Part shown: piece after piece, positions 34,640 to 47,114 of the stretch
Position numbering within the stretch: the first letter of the stretch is position 1
Layout of the letters: each line of letters begins with the position of its first letter
Origin: Sipunculus nudus
Taxonomy: Eukaryota > Annelida > Sipuncula > Golfingiida > Sipunculidae
Assembly (NCBI GenBank): GCA_026874595.1
Contig: CM049313.1
Span: 17,357,508 to 17,421,507, forward strand
Length of the DNA: 64,000 nt
Reading direction: 5' to 3'
The notes under the pieces: model-generated
Seen by the model: the letters and a program-made list of their open reading frames with translations, nothing else
Databases searched by the model: none
What the model was told of the DNA's origin: nothing
Position numbers and translations under genes: made by a program

Positions 34640-34900
34640 CCGTCCGCCAATGTATATTAACAAAATCTCGGTCAAGTTCGAAGATGGGTGACCTTGACTT
34701 ATTTAAAGAAGTTTTAGAGCGAATTATAGAAAAAAAACAGGCATGTGTTAACATTTACTTGTGAGCGCGATATCTTGAAAAGAATTTACTGTAGATATTT
34801 TATTTCTTTGGTGCTGATGTATTTTAACATAATCTCTGTCAAGATTGAATATGGTCACCTTGACTTATTTTTCAAAGTTTTAAAGTGAATTTCTCAGGAA
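34640..34900. repeat. Pair of ~165-bp spaced diverged repeats
   Basis: TATTAACAAAATCTCGGTCA…GTGACCTTGACTTATTT recurs as TTTTAACATAATCTCTGTCA…GTCACCTTGACTTATTT. Related in style to the 53.7-55.6 kb array. Confidence 0.6.
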
Positions 34901-35993
34901 CCACTGGATGGATTGTTTTGGAATGTGGAATGATCTTTTGCCTTGATAAACTTGTAAGTGCTGCATGACTTACAAAGACTGGGTTGAGACTTACAAAGTT
35001 ACTACCTACCTCTCCTAGTTCCAATTCACAACAATTCAGATATACCTCAATGTGAGCACAAATATTACATGAATACTTGTTACTGTTACCACCCATAAAT
35101 ACTGCTCTTTTGGCTGAGAGCTTTGGCAGCTTTTGCTGATATTCTAGTTCAAGCAGTTACCTTTTTCAGCCTTTTGTCTACATTGACGCATGTTTCCTAT
35201 TAACTAACATTTTTAGATAAACATGGTCATATTTCCATCCCAGCGGCATTGAAATTACCTTTCGTAGCAGGCCTGGTCTTTTAAATGTTTACGTAGCGTA
35301 ATGAAAAAATTACATACCATTTATATATAAGGAAGACGAATAGCTGGCTGTAAGCCCTTCTTGTAGGACATTATCCTCTGGAATACATTATAGAGCGACT
35401 TTTTTAATCCTCTTCTTCGATAAATGAAGAAATGTTCAATAAATCCCTGATATTTGTAAAGAAATTGATTATTAAGTCATTAAAGATCTTAAAACCTTAC
35501 AAAGATAATATTTATGCTATATTTTCAAGGTGGTGTTAACGGAACCATTTCTGAACATGCGTTAATTATTTTAACAAGTTTTTCACAAGTACCATCACAG
35601 AGTTTAATTAAAGTGAGACGAGTATATGTTTTTTTAGGAGTTACTTAACTCGATATAATGCTGCCATCCGGTACCTTGTATTTTAGCTAATTGAATTAAA
35701 AAATTAATGTGGTATGACTGAACTAAAGCTGCAACTTTCCAAACGCATCATTAGTTCGGATTTATTTTCATCCAGAGGAATGTGCTTGCCAGCAGCCTTC
35801 CGAAAAATGGACAAATATAAACAGGAATTCGCCTCGTAAAATTTGAGTTTCGGCTCTTTTACCCATAACCGTAATTGATTTTCTCATTTTGAGATGACCT
35901 CTTTCAAAACAAAAGACAAATATCTCAACGTCAGTCAAAATAAATAGGTATCCGCTTACGCCGTGACTTTAGTGATTTGAAGTTAATACTAAT

Positions 35994-36918
35994 TGTTACG
36001 GAACCTAATATCAGCAGATCACGTAGTCGTGACGAACATAAATTTTGTAATGGAGATAAAAAAAATCAGTGGTTTTTTGTTAACAAATAATTATAATTTT
36101 ATTCTTAAAACAATCCTAACATTACAATACAATAAATCAATACAATTTCACAGTATAACAACAGTACAACAGCAAATCAATACAAGTATATTAATAAAGT
36201 GTACAGTACCTGGATACCACCACTGTACAGCGATAACAAGTCCTTTATAACGTGCAACCCAGATGAACAGTTCACATAAATCTTCTCAGAGCATTACAGT
36301 CCAGTTCATTCACAAAATAAACCCGTTGTAATCCCAAAGTGAAGTTCTTGTTATAATCCCGAAAGCAAACTGAAGACTATATAAGGTTCGTCAAAAATTT
36401 AGAAGAAAATCTATAATTGCCGCACTTATCGGAAAAGGTCCACAACTGACTTACACGCTTCTGTGTCCGCTGGACTGTTTCTTTCCTCTCTGTTTGGCTC
36501 TAAAACACAGCCCCTTATTTATAACTTTCACCGCCAGCCGATAACTTTTCAAAGGACCAAACATGATACACAGTACCCACGCATTACAGGAAACATCTAG
36601 AACAACATCGCTGTGTGCTACATATCACGGTTCACATGTGGGCCGGCCCGGCTCGGCCAGGCGAGAAAGCCCAAGACTAGCATGACCGCTGTTTACACGT
36701 GAGACCCCACGCGTGGGCCGGGCTATGCCGTCATAGCAACAGGCAACGCTAGCGCTGAACAAACACACTGCTGCATACAATAAAAGAGACATCTATAACA
36801 TGATAAATAATCTTTGTATGAATATTCACACAGGTAAACAATCATTTGTCCCACGCCTTTAGTGAGTACCTGTGCAGCTGAAGTAAGTAAACATAGGGTT
36901 ACTTAAAAAACCCCGACA
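35994..36918 (-). mobile_element. Candidate solo LTR (minus orientation)
   Basis: On the minus strand it begins TGTCGGGGTTTTTT and ends TTCCGTAACA. In between, in the order expected of U3-R-U5, are a GC-rich upstream part with GGCCGGGC blocks, a TATAAATAAGGGGCTGTG promoter-like box (about 36510-36528) and an AATAAAATTATAATT signal (about 36090-36105). About 925 bp, no coding. Matching target duplications were not seen, so it may be an old solo LTR or a truncated end. Confidence 0.5.
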
Positions 36919-38340
36919 TTCTGTTAAACCTTTAACAGCCACATTGAGTACTAAGCTTTATATGTCATCCGTTTGGATATTGTCAGTTTTATTGTCACAT
37001 GCATTCTGTAACAGAATTACGGGGATACGTTTCAAGCATGTTTGTTGACCTTTGTTTAAATAATGCCATTTTATTTTCTTTCATGGTGAACTAACTTAAT
37101 AAATTCGGCCCAACACTTGCAGGCCTGTTCATTATTGATGAAATAGACGCCAGAGTGATTCGCTGACTCAAGATATGTGAAAGCGTATCCACAGACTCGG
37201 TAGTATGAAGATGGCAAAATCTTATTTTGAAAGGCGCATGCTCCTAGTAAAAATGTCTTTATTTTGTTGTGAGTAGTTTAGCCGTGTTGAACACGATTAG
37301 AAACTTCAGTATTTTAAATGTTTTACATGATTGTTTATGCAATTATTCAATCCGAGGAGGCTGCTTCGTAATCATAGTTTATTATATATGTTTAAATGCT
37401 GAAATTATGTCACAACATTAATACCAGATTTCGAGATCTAAACAGTACATTAGTGCTCACAGCCATATCTATTTGCAAACTGCACGTTTAAGTATAAATT
37501 AATTAAGAATATATAAATTTAATGAAATCATTTGCTGGCCATTTTCGGAGGCTTTATTGATGAATATTTATGAATAAATAATTGTCAGCTTTCGAGAAAA
37601 TTTTTTTTCCAGTGGATCTAAGATCATTGTTGTTGTTATTATATAAATCATCGTTTGTCAACTCTTTGGCCATGTGAAGTCTAGCATTGCATGTGCTAAC
37701 ACTTGGTGGCAATATGCCAAATTGCTATGTTTATCTTGCGCATTCTCCTCATAGAAGATCTACATATAAATATAAAGATAAACCTCCTGCAAAGGACCTT
37801 GCGCTAGACACGTAAGCACCTGATTATAAATTACAACAAATAAGTCGATGGTCCAACTTTGTTTAAAACTACTGGGGAACTGCATTGCGGCGCGATATCG
37901 GTGACGCGCCGATGTAAATGTATACAACAATACCATGTGCCACCCGGTTTGAGCTTGTGTTTGGTAAATGAGCGTGATTCTTTGATTATCAGGTGACGTC
38001 GGGGTCCATGTGGTCCTCCACGGATGTATACAATGGTTGCCCCAGCAACCTTGGTCAATGTCAATCGAGACCGCTGAAGTAGCGTGCCGGGTGCACACAG
38101 TTTGTAGGGTTCTATCATTGTTTCAATAGATCTTTACCTTGTGCGGTGGTTGTATCTTTGCGGTATATACATGTACTTGCAATAGCCCCAACACGTGTTA
38201 TGGAGTAAGCTAAGAATAAAATAATTAATTATAAAATTGGGAAGAACAAAATAATGCATCAGTACATTTACACGCATCACAGCCGTTAGGTTGTAAACTC
38301 ATGTAGAGCAAGATCTGAAAGCAAATGCATTTGACTCAAT
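36919..38340. other. Intergenic sequence, nothing recognised
   Basis: Two overlapping minus-strand ORFs of 95-112 codons at 37760-38118 have no recognisable domain, no splice context and mutually exclusive frames. Otherwise AT-rich. Confidence 0.4.
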
Positions 38341-38357
38341 CAAAAAAAAACGACAGG

Positions 38358-38377
38358 TTTATTCGAAACCCTTTATT
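38358..38377 (-). terminator. Candidate poly(A) signals of the GalNAc-transferase
   Basis: Two AATAAA hexamers on the minus strand (38372-38377 and 38358-38363), about 290-300 bp after the stop codon and followed by a poly-T stretch. Good position for a 3' UTR end. Confidence 0.55.
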
Positions 38378-38661
38378 GAATCAATATGAGCAAATATGTA
38401 CAACATCTAATGACGTAATTATTACTGTGTTTTTGATACAGCATAAGATAACAAGAAAAGGTCATTATAAAATATGCCGTGGCATATACATATATTCATT
38501 CATTTGCAATTTCCACTGTTGACGTGCCAGACACGTGTAGTGCTGTAATCCTGGAAATCAGGCCCGTCTCTGCACAACAGGCATGAGAAACATAGGCAGA
38601 CGTGCGTGAATATGAACATTTATATAAAAAGCAAGAGGCGCTGTATGGAATTGAATATATT

Positions 38662-38823
38662 TTATGTTCTCTTTTTTCGGAGTTTTCCATTGGAATCGAA
38701 ATATTCGGAAAAGCTCCAGTTTTGCGTCAGTTTATTAGCATCACATGTAGCCAAGGTCACTTCACGGCCGCTTTTCTTAACATCAAGGCATTTTCCTCCG
38801 TTCTTCTCAAATATTCTACCATC
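38662..38823 (-). CDS. GalNAc-transferase last exon: lectin gamma repeat and stop
   Basis: Encodes DGRIFEKNGGKCLDVKKSG then REVTLATCDANKLTQNWSFS and a basic tail KLRKKRT, stop TAA. CLD and the QxW-type QNW are present. Acceptor TTTTCAG, clean phase 0. Confidence 0.95.
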   Translation of the reverse strand, partial: DGRIFEKNGGKCLDVKKSGREVTLATCDANKLTQNWSFSEYFDSNGKLRKKRT

Positions 38824-39046
38824 CTGAAAAACAAAGGCAATGATTATAAGCAGAGATAGGTTTTCTTCTGTCATCATAGTAAAGGTATGAGATTTTGTTG
38901 GGCATTTATCATACATTGTGTTTAGTAGAAAGGCGAAAAAAAATGTTTCTGTGACATTCATGGGGAAAAAGTCTATAGCTCCTATAAAGGTGTACAAGGG
39001 ATGACTGTTTCCCGTATTTTCATCGATATATTGCAATTATAGGCAT

Positions 39047-39740
39047 GGGTTTCGCCTAAAATACTCGTGTTGCAATATACTGCGATGTGTGGTAGCGTCT
39101 TCTAATACTTATCTCGATATTTTTTCTCATATCAAATCAACAGGAAATAAGCAAACTCGTGGAATTTATGTCCTCCGCTTCCGCTTCTTGTGATCTTCAT
39201 CATGCTTGCCTTCTCAATATGTGTTAGTTTTTGTTTTTCCCTGAAGATATCTCACCATGTCATGGTGCCTGTATTTTAGTTTCCATTGTCCCCTGAAGAT
39301 GTCTACACATGTCAAAATTTTTGTTGTAAATTGGGAACAAAAGGGAAAATTTTATTTTGTTTTGAAGCTGGTGATTATAAATTTCCAGACAGACACTTCC
39401 AAACCAATCCCAACCAAGATATGTATAAGAGCAATCACTGACCCAAGTTTGAATAAAATCGGATAATATTTAGGACGGTTATCGCACGGAAACGGAAACC
39501 GGACGGACAGACAGACAGACGGACAGACAGACAAACCAAAATCATTGTCCCTTGTTCCACGAAAGCGGGTGAAAATAAAGTGTACTTTCTGTTATGTATA
39601 ATACAGTAAATAAGTATGCTAGAAATTATATGATATTAAATATAATGACATGGAAGTATATGCAGATCAGTTTATTTCACACAGGAAATATGGCAAAATT
39701 AAAGAGTTAAGTATTTACTTATTGTTGACAGACCTGGAGG
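39047..39740. repeat. Dispersed repeat copy 2, with (GACA)n insert
   Basis: Shares blocks with 3751-4040 (see there). It contains a CGGACGGACAGACAGACAGA run at about 39500-39535 and, before it, sequence of the CCCAACCAAGATATG…GAATAAAATCGGATAAT type common in repeats of marine invertebrates. Confidence 0.5.
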
Positions 39741-41667
39741 AATAAAATTAAAAAAGTAAAACGAAAATATATATATCATCATTGATATTTTGACAGTGTT
39801 AGGCACTTCCGTCTTTTTCTGTGGATCTCCTTTATTTTAAGATACCAATAAATCATCAAGTAGAACGGACCTTAAATCATATCGTCCGACTTGCCTACTT
39901 GAAAAATTTCCTGCTTGCATCAATCGGCCATACACATGTTGGTGGTTTTCAATTTCAGCCTTTCTTTCACGAAACAAAACCCATTTATATGTTAAAATTT
40001 GTTACGGAAACCTTATTTTTACAACAAAGGATAAGTTTAAGTCACGTTTGAAAAATTTCGAAATAAATCCATAAATATCAATACACCCCAAACGCGAATT
40101 ACCGTTTCGCTATATACCAATATATCGATCATATCGCACACCCCTTATTACAATTGACGGCATACGGAAATGCTCATGTTTTTTTATAATATCGGGAACT
40201 ATTATCTCCACCCGTAGTAGTGTCCGCGCAAATTATAGTGGGAATATCGTGACAGTCGTTCTATCTTAAAACTAAAGCATAAATACCCACGCCATAAATA
40301 CTTGTGTTAAAGTTAACAGTGGTTTCTTCGAGGGCCATTTTGATAACTCATTTGCGCCAAGCATTTCCCACGACCCAGGCCTTGTCAGATTGAGTGAAAT
40401 GCTAATTTACAACCAAGTGACATGGGCGTCAGTTCAGAGAGGATGGGGGTATATATCCCCCACAAGGGGGAATGGGAAATGTAATCACCCCCTGCTATTA
40501 AGTGAGTAATATTTATATATTGGAAATGAAATGTATTAATAATTAGAATTACAGACGTGGGTTCCATTTCTGAGTTTACACGGAAACACGGGAAAACTTT
40601 TTTTGGAAAAACTTTCCTGTTTCTCTGTTAACCCAATGTCCAGCTGCACTTTTGCTGTCATAGCCAGTACCAGTATTTTACAATTATCACTACAGGTGGC
40701 ATATGTGTGCTCAATTATAGGATTATTATGTAGTCCTCACCCATTAGCGATAGTAGGGCCCCCTGGAGAAAGAAAGTAAACTAGTTGCACCCTACCGAAG
40801 AAGCCAACACATGAATTATAAAATGATCACTGAGCATTAATTAACGTGATAAAAAATAATAAATGCGATAATTCGGGAATCGCGAGAACAACGTGATGTT
40901 TTAGGGATATTGTTAGAGCAACAGGCCTGCGCAAAGATATTTCAAGCCTAGGTGCGAAGTTTCTCATCCCATGCGCAAGCATTCCCAGTTATGTCTCAAT
41001 CCATTATACACTTTTAAATATTCTCATACAAATTTTGTTTCTGTAAATAAGCGACAATATCGACAGAAAATTGTCTTCTCTGGTGACGAATAAATTCAAA
41101 CTGTGAGCAAGTTTGTGTTTTTTATAGAATGTCCACGTGTGTATTTACAAAATGATCTCATACGCTAGCCATTGGTATTCGTACCAAAATCTATGATAGA
41201 CGATTATCATATTTAGGTTGCAAATATCCTCCGCATATTAAATTTTAATCCAATAAACTATAATGTCATCAGAACCAAATAACAGAAAACGCAATGTATC
41301 GGGTGTAACCAAAACTGAGTTAAAATTCAATTGTTTTATTCGAATATATAATAAATGTAAAAATGTAATTCATTTTTTTAATATCAAATGCAAATAGGAC
41401 ATAACCGACCAAATATGAATATAAATGCTTTCGAAGTCAAGCTTGATTGTAACATAATGCAGAATATACCGAGTTTTTACTAAATATGTTATCGACAGTT
41501 ACTGTAAATAATTGTTACGAGATAGGCCCAGTCCAAAAATATCGTTTCATTGAATCTGACATCTCCATGAACAATGGCTTTACACTTATTATTCTAATAT
41601 GTAAAGGATTGTAAGAACCTGTAAATCTGAATGACAAATAAAGAAACAGTATCGGATGTCTACCTAC
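39741..41667. other. Last intron of the GalNAc-transferase (part)
   Basis: AT-rich intron. At about 40090-40145 a TATATCGATCATATCGCACACC stretch is similar, in inverse orientation, to the start of the repeat at 39047. A small hairpin-like GGGGGTATATATCCCCC lies at 40445-40461. Nothing else recognised. Confidence 0.4.
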
Positions 41668-41793
41668 CATAGAATGCCGGAAGTACAAGACACGTTTGCT
41701 GCTGCAGTCAACCCTGGTGAGTGAATTTCTTGAAATTCGACCGACACAGCCTTCTCCAATCTCCAACTTATCATGCCAGGAATATCTGAACAG
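41668..41793 (-). CDS. GalNAc-transferase exon: lectin beta repeat
   Basis: Forty-two codons starting LFRYSWHDKLEIGEGCVGRI, continuing SRNSLTRVDCSS and ending YFRHSM. The LFR…W..(E) start is conserved in the family, but the CLD motif of this repeat is replaced by CVG, so this repeat probably does not bind sugar. Acceptor GTGCAG, donor ATG|GTAGGT. Confidence 0.9.
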
Positions 41794-41919
41794 CTGCACG
41801 GGGAAAAAAGGAATATATGTTACCAAAGGAATGATTATTGCTGCAGTTTTTTTTAAAGAAACCTTCTTGAGCTATAGAATCCTCTATCTTTTACACAAAC
41901 ATTGTATGTCTCTAAAACT

Positions 41920-42240
41920 CATTCTCTACTCAGCTCTCTTTCTCTTCTGATGTCATTATCTCTTTTTCTCTGTCTTTGTCTTTACGTGTTTGTTTGTATA
42001 CTTCTGTGTGTCTCTCCGTCTGTCTCTCTCATTCTCAGTGTCTCCCTGTTTCTCTCTGTATCTGTCCCTTTCTCTCTATCTGTCTATCTGCCACTTTGTC
42101 ACACATTCGTTGTCTCTTTGTCTCTGTTTCCCTCTATGGCTCTCTGTGTATCCGAATATATATATATATATATATATTAATCTATCTTTCTATCTATCTC
42201 AATTTATTTTTGTCTCTAAGTGCTTTCATTAGGAACAAAT
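41920..42240. repeat. CT-rich low-complexity tract and (TA)n
   Basis: About 230 bp of TCTCTGTCT-like polypyrimidine repeats followed by a TA run at 42157-42178. All long frames here (poly Ser/Leu/Val) are artefacts. A related pyrimidine stretch is at 42523-42650. Confidence 0.9.
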
Positions 42241-42846
42241 TTGAAGAGTAGATGATCTGTGTCAAATTTTATTATTTTTTAAATAATGAATTAAAAAAAA
42301 AATATGTCTTTATTGTATCGTTTGGATTAAGAGCGTGTCTTTATTTGATTATTTGATTGTTGGTTAATATACACATGATAAGACAACCGATTGGTTGGTT
42401 TGAGACAGCCACAGTGACTGTTACAAGGGCAAACTCTTCTCGGCCCTACAACCTAAAATTCTTGGAAATTTATTAGAATCCGAAAACCTAGCATCCGAAA
42501 GAGATCCGAGCGTTACAGACGCACCCCCCCCCCCCCCCTTTCTGAGAGCTCTGGTCTCTGTATCTCTGTCTCTCTCTGCGTCTGTGAAACTTTGCCTCTG
42601 TCCCTCTGTCGCCTGCGGTCTCTCGGTCTGTCTGTCTGTCTACTTGACCGTTAATTATCCCCCTCTTGCACCCCTTCTTATACAAGCATGTTAATAATCT
42701 ATTCATTCATATAGTATTGCTGAATTTGGACACCTATAATGTTAACTGTATCGGACAAGACATCAGATGACGTGAATTGAATATTTTTTTTGGAAAAAAT
42801 TACACCTAGGGTATAAAATCAAATGAAAAGTAACGTGATGAGAGAC

Positions 42847-42936
42847 CTGGGAGTTGCCTTGGCCATGGCAGCCAAAGACGGACACCGTGCCCCCATTCAT
42901 TCCGTCAAGACACAGCTGGTTGCCAAGGTTACGTAC
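42847..42936 (-). CDS. GalNAc-transferase exon: lectin alpha repeat
   Basis: Thirty codons: VRNLGNQLCLDGMNGGTVSV then FGCHGQGNSQ. CLD followed by C.G.GNSQ is the alpha-repeat pattern of the ricin-B lectin domain; the Asp of CLD is the sugar-contact position in this family. Acceptor TTTAG, donor CAG|GTCTCT. Confidence 0.93.
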
Positions 42937-43356
42937 CTAAAGGAAAGATAAAGGCATTTAAATCAGTTTCTCACATGGTAAATAATATATTTGAACCTCT
43001 ATTATTCATACATTGATGAATAAAAACCAGAAGTGAAACATGCATATTGCGCCATTATCGTCTGCCATGTTCGGGTCGAACGAGCCAGTATCGAAGGTTT
43101 TGTATGAGTGGTCTCAGATATGCAGAGCGTCTTATAGGTAATTATATACTTGACCAATATGATTTTTCTTTGTAAACGAATCAAACCCGAACATTTGGTG
43201 TCATTTTTTGCCGACAAGTGTCGCTTGTTTAGTGAAAAATAGCTATTGAATGAGACGGGATGATTAATTGGCGGACATTTGGATGCTGCTAACATGTGGC
43301 AGGCAAAGTATGTGACCTGACATTATAAAACTAAATCTGAAACCTGGCACTATTAA

Positions 43357-44269
43357 GGGGGAACATGACACTTTAAACTACCTATGGAATTTCTAAGATA
43401 GTTTGCACATGATATCTACAAGACATACTTTGTAAAATTATGAAATGAAATTTGGGGGTCAATGTGCTTATTTTTGCAGTATATGAAGCTGAAAATTTAC
43501 ACTTGTGGTGGGTTTTTATATGATATTATAACTAAGGGGGAAACAAAAATTACATATTTTAGAAAACTGACCAATGTATTTTTCATAATATTCTAAATAA
43601 ACATGCATAATTAAATATAAATCTTATTTATAAACAAAAATGTGTATGTCAATGGGTTAAATTTTAAAATATTAGGCCAAAATATGAAAATTTTGGACAT
43701 TATTAGTTTAGGAAAAATCCATAAGGTGGCGCTGGCGGTTTTGAGTCAGAGAGCAAGTCTACACATGAATGGCTTCTGGCGTCAACAATATATGATCAGC
43801 TTTTAAAATGCCCATATAAAAAGAAATATAAATATTAGCACTAAAAAACAATGGGTATATACCAAATATCTCTTCAGAATTACACCATCAGTGTCACTTA
43901 CAATCATATGGTGATATTTATGCTCTTTTTTGTCATCTACTTGCAACTGTCAAAACTGACAGTTGACAGAGCCGTTGGCATATTCCTGCACTTGAGCCTC
44001 TTCTGGTGATATTCTGGTGAAATTATCTTTGTAAAACTTTGATACTATTTGAAAATATAATTAAATAAAGCAGTCACACTGAGCATTCCTACAATAATTG
44101 TTCATCGTAGTTACTTTTCTCAAATGATGCCCTGAAGTGATGACGTTGTTCATGACGACAAAAGTCACAAACGGCAAAATATGTAGCCTCGTGATAATAT
44201 AATTAAACCAGATATTTTTAATTTGCAGTGTCATCAGTAGGGGGCGCCAGTAAAGTGTCATGTTCCCCC
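43357..44269. mobile_element. MITE flanked by TTAA
   Basis: A 913-bp element with 19-bp perfect inverted ends GGGGGAACATGACACTTTA. It is flanked by TTAA on both sides (43353-43356, 44270-44273). No coding. TTAA duplication is the habit of piggyBac and Kolobok transposons; the G-rich terminus does not look like a typical piggyBac end (CCY), so Kolobok-like is a little more likely. It sits in a GalNAc-transferase intron. Near its right end is a GTAGGGGGCGCCAG motif. Confidence 0.8.
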
Positions 44270-44273
44270 TTAA

Positions 44274-45821
44274 ATTAAGTGTACACTCATGGTTATAACT
44301 ACACGGAGCAATATAAAATGTCGAAATTATTTCTTGTATGAAACACTCTTTCTGCATTACCTGTAGTTTTTTTAATATGATATATAAGTAGAAAGCAGTC
44401 AAAGCACCCTGATTAAACTTTCGTGTGTGCTACGTAATCGCAGAGATATAACATGCACGCCCATGCAGCGAAAAGGGCGCCACGTTTAAACTCGATGGTT
44501 GTATCACGGGTAAGGTATAACAGACAGAACAAATGATGCGGCTACTACAAGTCAATGATTCTGGCCCATGGCGTGATAGATAAAATCCCAGATATCACAA
44601 TAGTAAAGGCACATTCATATTTTTTAAGCAGAGCTGCTTACAAACAAACCAAACAACCAGGTAACTCAACCAACCAACAGAGACAAAACATAATATTTCC
44701 TGACGCTGGTAGAACTATTGATAAATATAATAAACTGAATCTTCGTGTAGCAAAACATGCATGAAAATGTCAATCAATTTGTCAATAATTATATCTGATC
44801 ACTTTCGGTGTATAATAATTAGACGACGTATTTTATTCCGGAATGGACCGACCAAAAGCAAGCCCTAAATTCAGTCTTTATCATCTTTGGCGTTAAGGTG
44901 TGCCTGACTGGTTACACCTCATTATCAATATTCTTATTGAATACGTGTTTTTAAAGGAATATGATGAAAGGTACTTCAGTAATAAATCTTTCAGTGGGAT
45001 ATCATTTGAATAAATCACGAATAAAGTATATTTTACTTTATTATATTTCAGTTTGACAATTGTCATTGTAATTGTTGTAGTTTATCCTGTCACGGCCAGA
45101 TGGCACTGTATCCTTGTGTCAATGCCAGTTGCTTTCGAGTTCTTCCTGAATACCTTGTCATTAACATGAATATTTCCATTTTCTTTTGCACTCATGTAAA
45201 TACTTTCTTTTTGATTTCCTGAAAACAAATGCTACATTTCAGCCTTTTTTTAAATACAAAACTTAAATTTTACCCTCAGGTGCAATTAAAATTGAGAACT
45301 GCTAGTTTCGCAACTAAATAGTGAAAATACACTGATTGGTCACTTGCAAAAGTCATGATAAGTTATCATTTATATGATACGTTAATGATACGCTCGATAA
45401 CAAATTTTCTTTCTATATGTAAAATATGATTAATATCTGAGACAATAATGATGACGCACGTCTGCCTGTCTTCATTTTTTACATTATAGTCAATACAAAT
45501 CAGTCCGGTAATTAACGAAATGTTTTACCTTGACTGTACAAGTAACAATATCATAAATACAACAGTCGGAAAGTGAACACTTTATACTTCATATTTTTTA
45601 ATAACACACAATTGGGATCTACATTTACACACAAATTTAAACATGAGAACGACATATATTTTTGAAATATTTGCAAAAGATAATTGCAAAAGTTAAGGAC
45701 AATAATTGTGTTGTTCATGAGGTCATAACCTGGACAGAAATATGATCTTTAAATAATAAGCGCAAAAAGCAATTGGTTCTACTTGGTGGAAGATGTTTAT
45801 ATATTCAACGCATTACTCTAC
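44274..45821. other. GalNAc-transferase intron, nothing recognised
   Basis: Low-complexity-poor, AT-rich intron sequence; short ORFs are unrelated to known families. Confidence 0.4.
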
Positions 45822-46148
45822 CTCTCCCTTGGCTTGCAGTTGCATACTTGGCACATGGAGCTCTGGGTAAACGTTTTCCAAATACCATTTGAAGGACTTG
45901 CACTTAAGTTTCTTCCGCAGCTCCCTGCGCTCTGTGACGTCACCAAAGTCCCAAGTGCGCAGGTGCGGATGTAGCATGAAAAATATGTCTTTGTATTCGT
46001 CAAGCCACACCTCGGCTACCCGGATGTTGTTCCTTAGGAACGTATGCACGTTGTCGCCGCTAGGAAACTTGTAGGGCTGAGATGCTCTGAACACGTGACC
46101 GACGTGGGAACACGGGAGTTGTTCAAGAGTTCCACCACACATCCAAAT
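45822..46148 (-). CDS. GalNAc-transferase exon: catalytic domain end
   Basis: A 327-bp exon (109 codons) encoding [20 protein letters not shown] then [20 protein letters not shown] and onward through [30 protein letters not shown] to AKGE. It joins the previous exon as ELSFK|IWMCGG, the expected family sequence. Where many paralogues have R(K)…P, this has [11 protein letters not shown]. Acceptor TTTCAG, donor GAG|GTAGAG. Confidence 0.96.
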
Positions 46149-46329
46149 CTGAAACATGGGATAAAAACATGTATAACAGACACATTTTATAACATACATT
46201 ATATGTGGGTCTGAAATAATTTATGTACGAAAATAACTGTGGTATATATTTGCCGGAACGATTTTTGTATATGCATATTCGAATAAAATAAGGATAAATA
46301 AATATATTCACATATATATACACATACAC

Positions 46330-46399
<70 letters not shown>
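46330..46399. repeat. (TA)n microsatellite
   Basis: About 35 TA units ending exactly at the LTR-like element that begins at 46400; a shorter TA run resumes at 47103. Confidence 0.95.
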
Positions 46400-46403
<4 letters not shown>

Positions 46404-47102
46404 ACGGGTTGCACATAAAAGCTTGCTTTGCTAACGAAGCGGTTAGTTCGCCGTACTTGTGCGTCACCGCGCCGTACTTGTGCGTCACCGACATGGGTTC
46501 GAAACCGGGATCGGCCCAATGTTTTCCCTAGAGCATTTGTCTTCGTAATAAGATTGGGGCTCGTCCAACGTGACGGTCAAACTTTGTGTCCCATGGAATA
46601 AGCTCACAAAAGTGTGACTCCAGGGATAATTAGTCTTGTTCTGATAGCAGAACGCTCTTAAGAGGGGTGAGTTACGGGGTGCACATAAAAGCGGACCGAA
46701 CTGTCTCGCTAATGAAGTTTGCTTTGCTAACGAAGCGGATAGTTTGCCGGACTTGTGCATCACCGACATGGTTTCGAAACCGGGATCGGCCCAAAGTTTT
46801 CCCCAGAGCATTTGTCTTCGTAACAAAATGGGGGCTCGTCCAACGTGACGGTTAAACTTTGTGTCCCATGGAATAAGCTCACCAAAGTGTGACTCGAGGG
46901 ATAATTAGTCTTGTTCTGATAGCAGAACGCTCTTAAGAGGGGGTGAGTTACGGGGTGCACATAAAAGCGGGCCGAACTGTCTCGCTAATGAAGCTTGCTT
47001 TGCGAGCGAAGCGGTTGGTACGCCGGACTTGTGCGCAACCTACATGGGTTGGACACCGGGACCGACCCAATGTTTTCCCCTGAGCAATTCGTTTTCGTAA
47101 CA
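46400..47102 (+). mobile_element. LTR-like element with internal 276-bp repeats
   Basis: Begins TGTTACGGG and ends TTCGTAACA, inside a TA microsatellite. It is made of tandem units starting GTTACGG(G/T)… at 46401, 46671 and 46947 (270, 276 and a partial 156 bp). Each unit contains GCACATAAAAGC, a tRNA B-box-like GGGTTCGAAACC (GGTTGGACACC in the last), and TTTTCCCC…GAGCA. Either an LTR whose upstream part is tandemly amplified, or a TA-targeted tandem element of another kind. Confidence 0.5.
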
Positions 47103-47114
47103 ATATATATATAT

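Noticed and set aside
37760-38118. Two overlapping minus-strand ORFs (112 and 95 codons)
   Set aside because: Different frames of the same DNA, no family resemblance, no poly(A) or promoter context.
41902-42251. Three overlapping ORFs rich in Ser, Leu, Val and Cys
   Set aside because: All lie in a TCTCTGTCT-type polypyrimidine tract; open frames are expected from the low complexity.
46490-46513. Possible tRNA gene (GGGTTCGAAACCGGGATC)
   Set aside because: The box is repeated in each 276-bp unit without acceptor-stem pairing; treated as part of the repeat.
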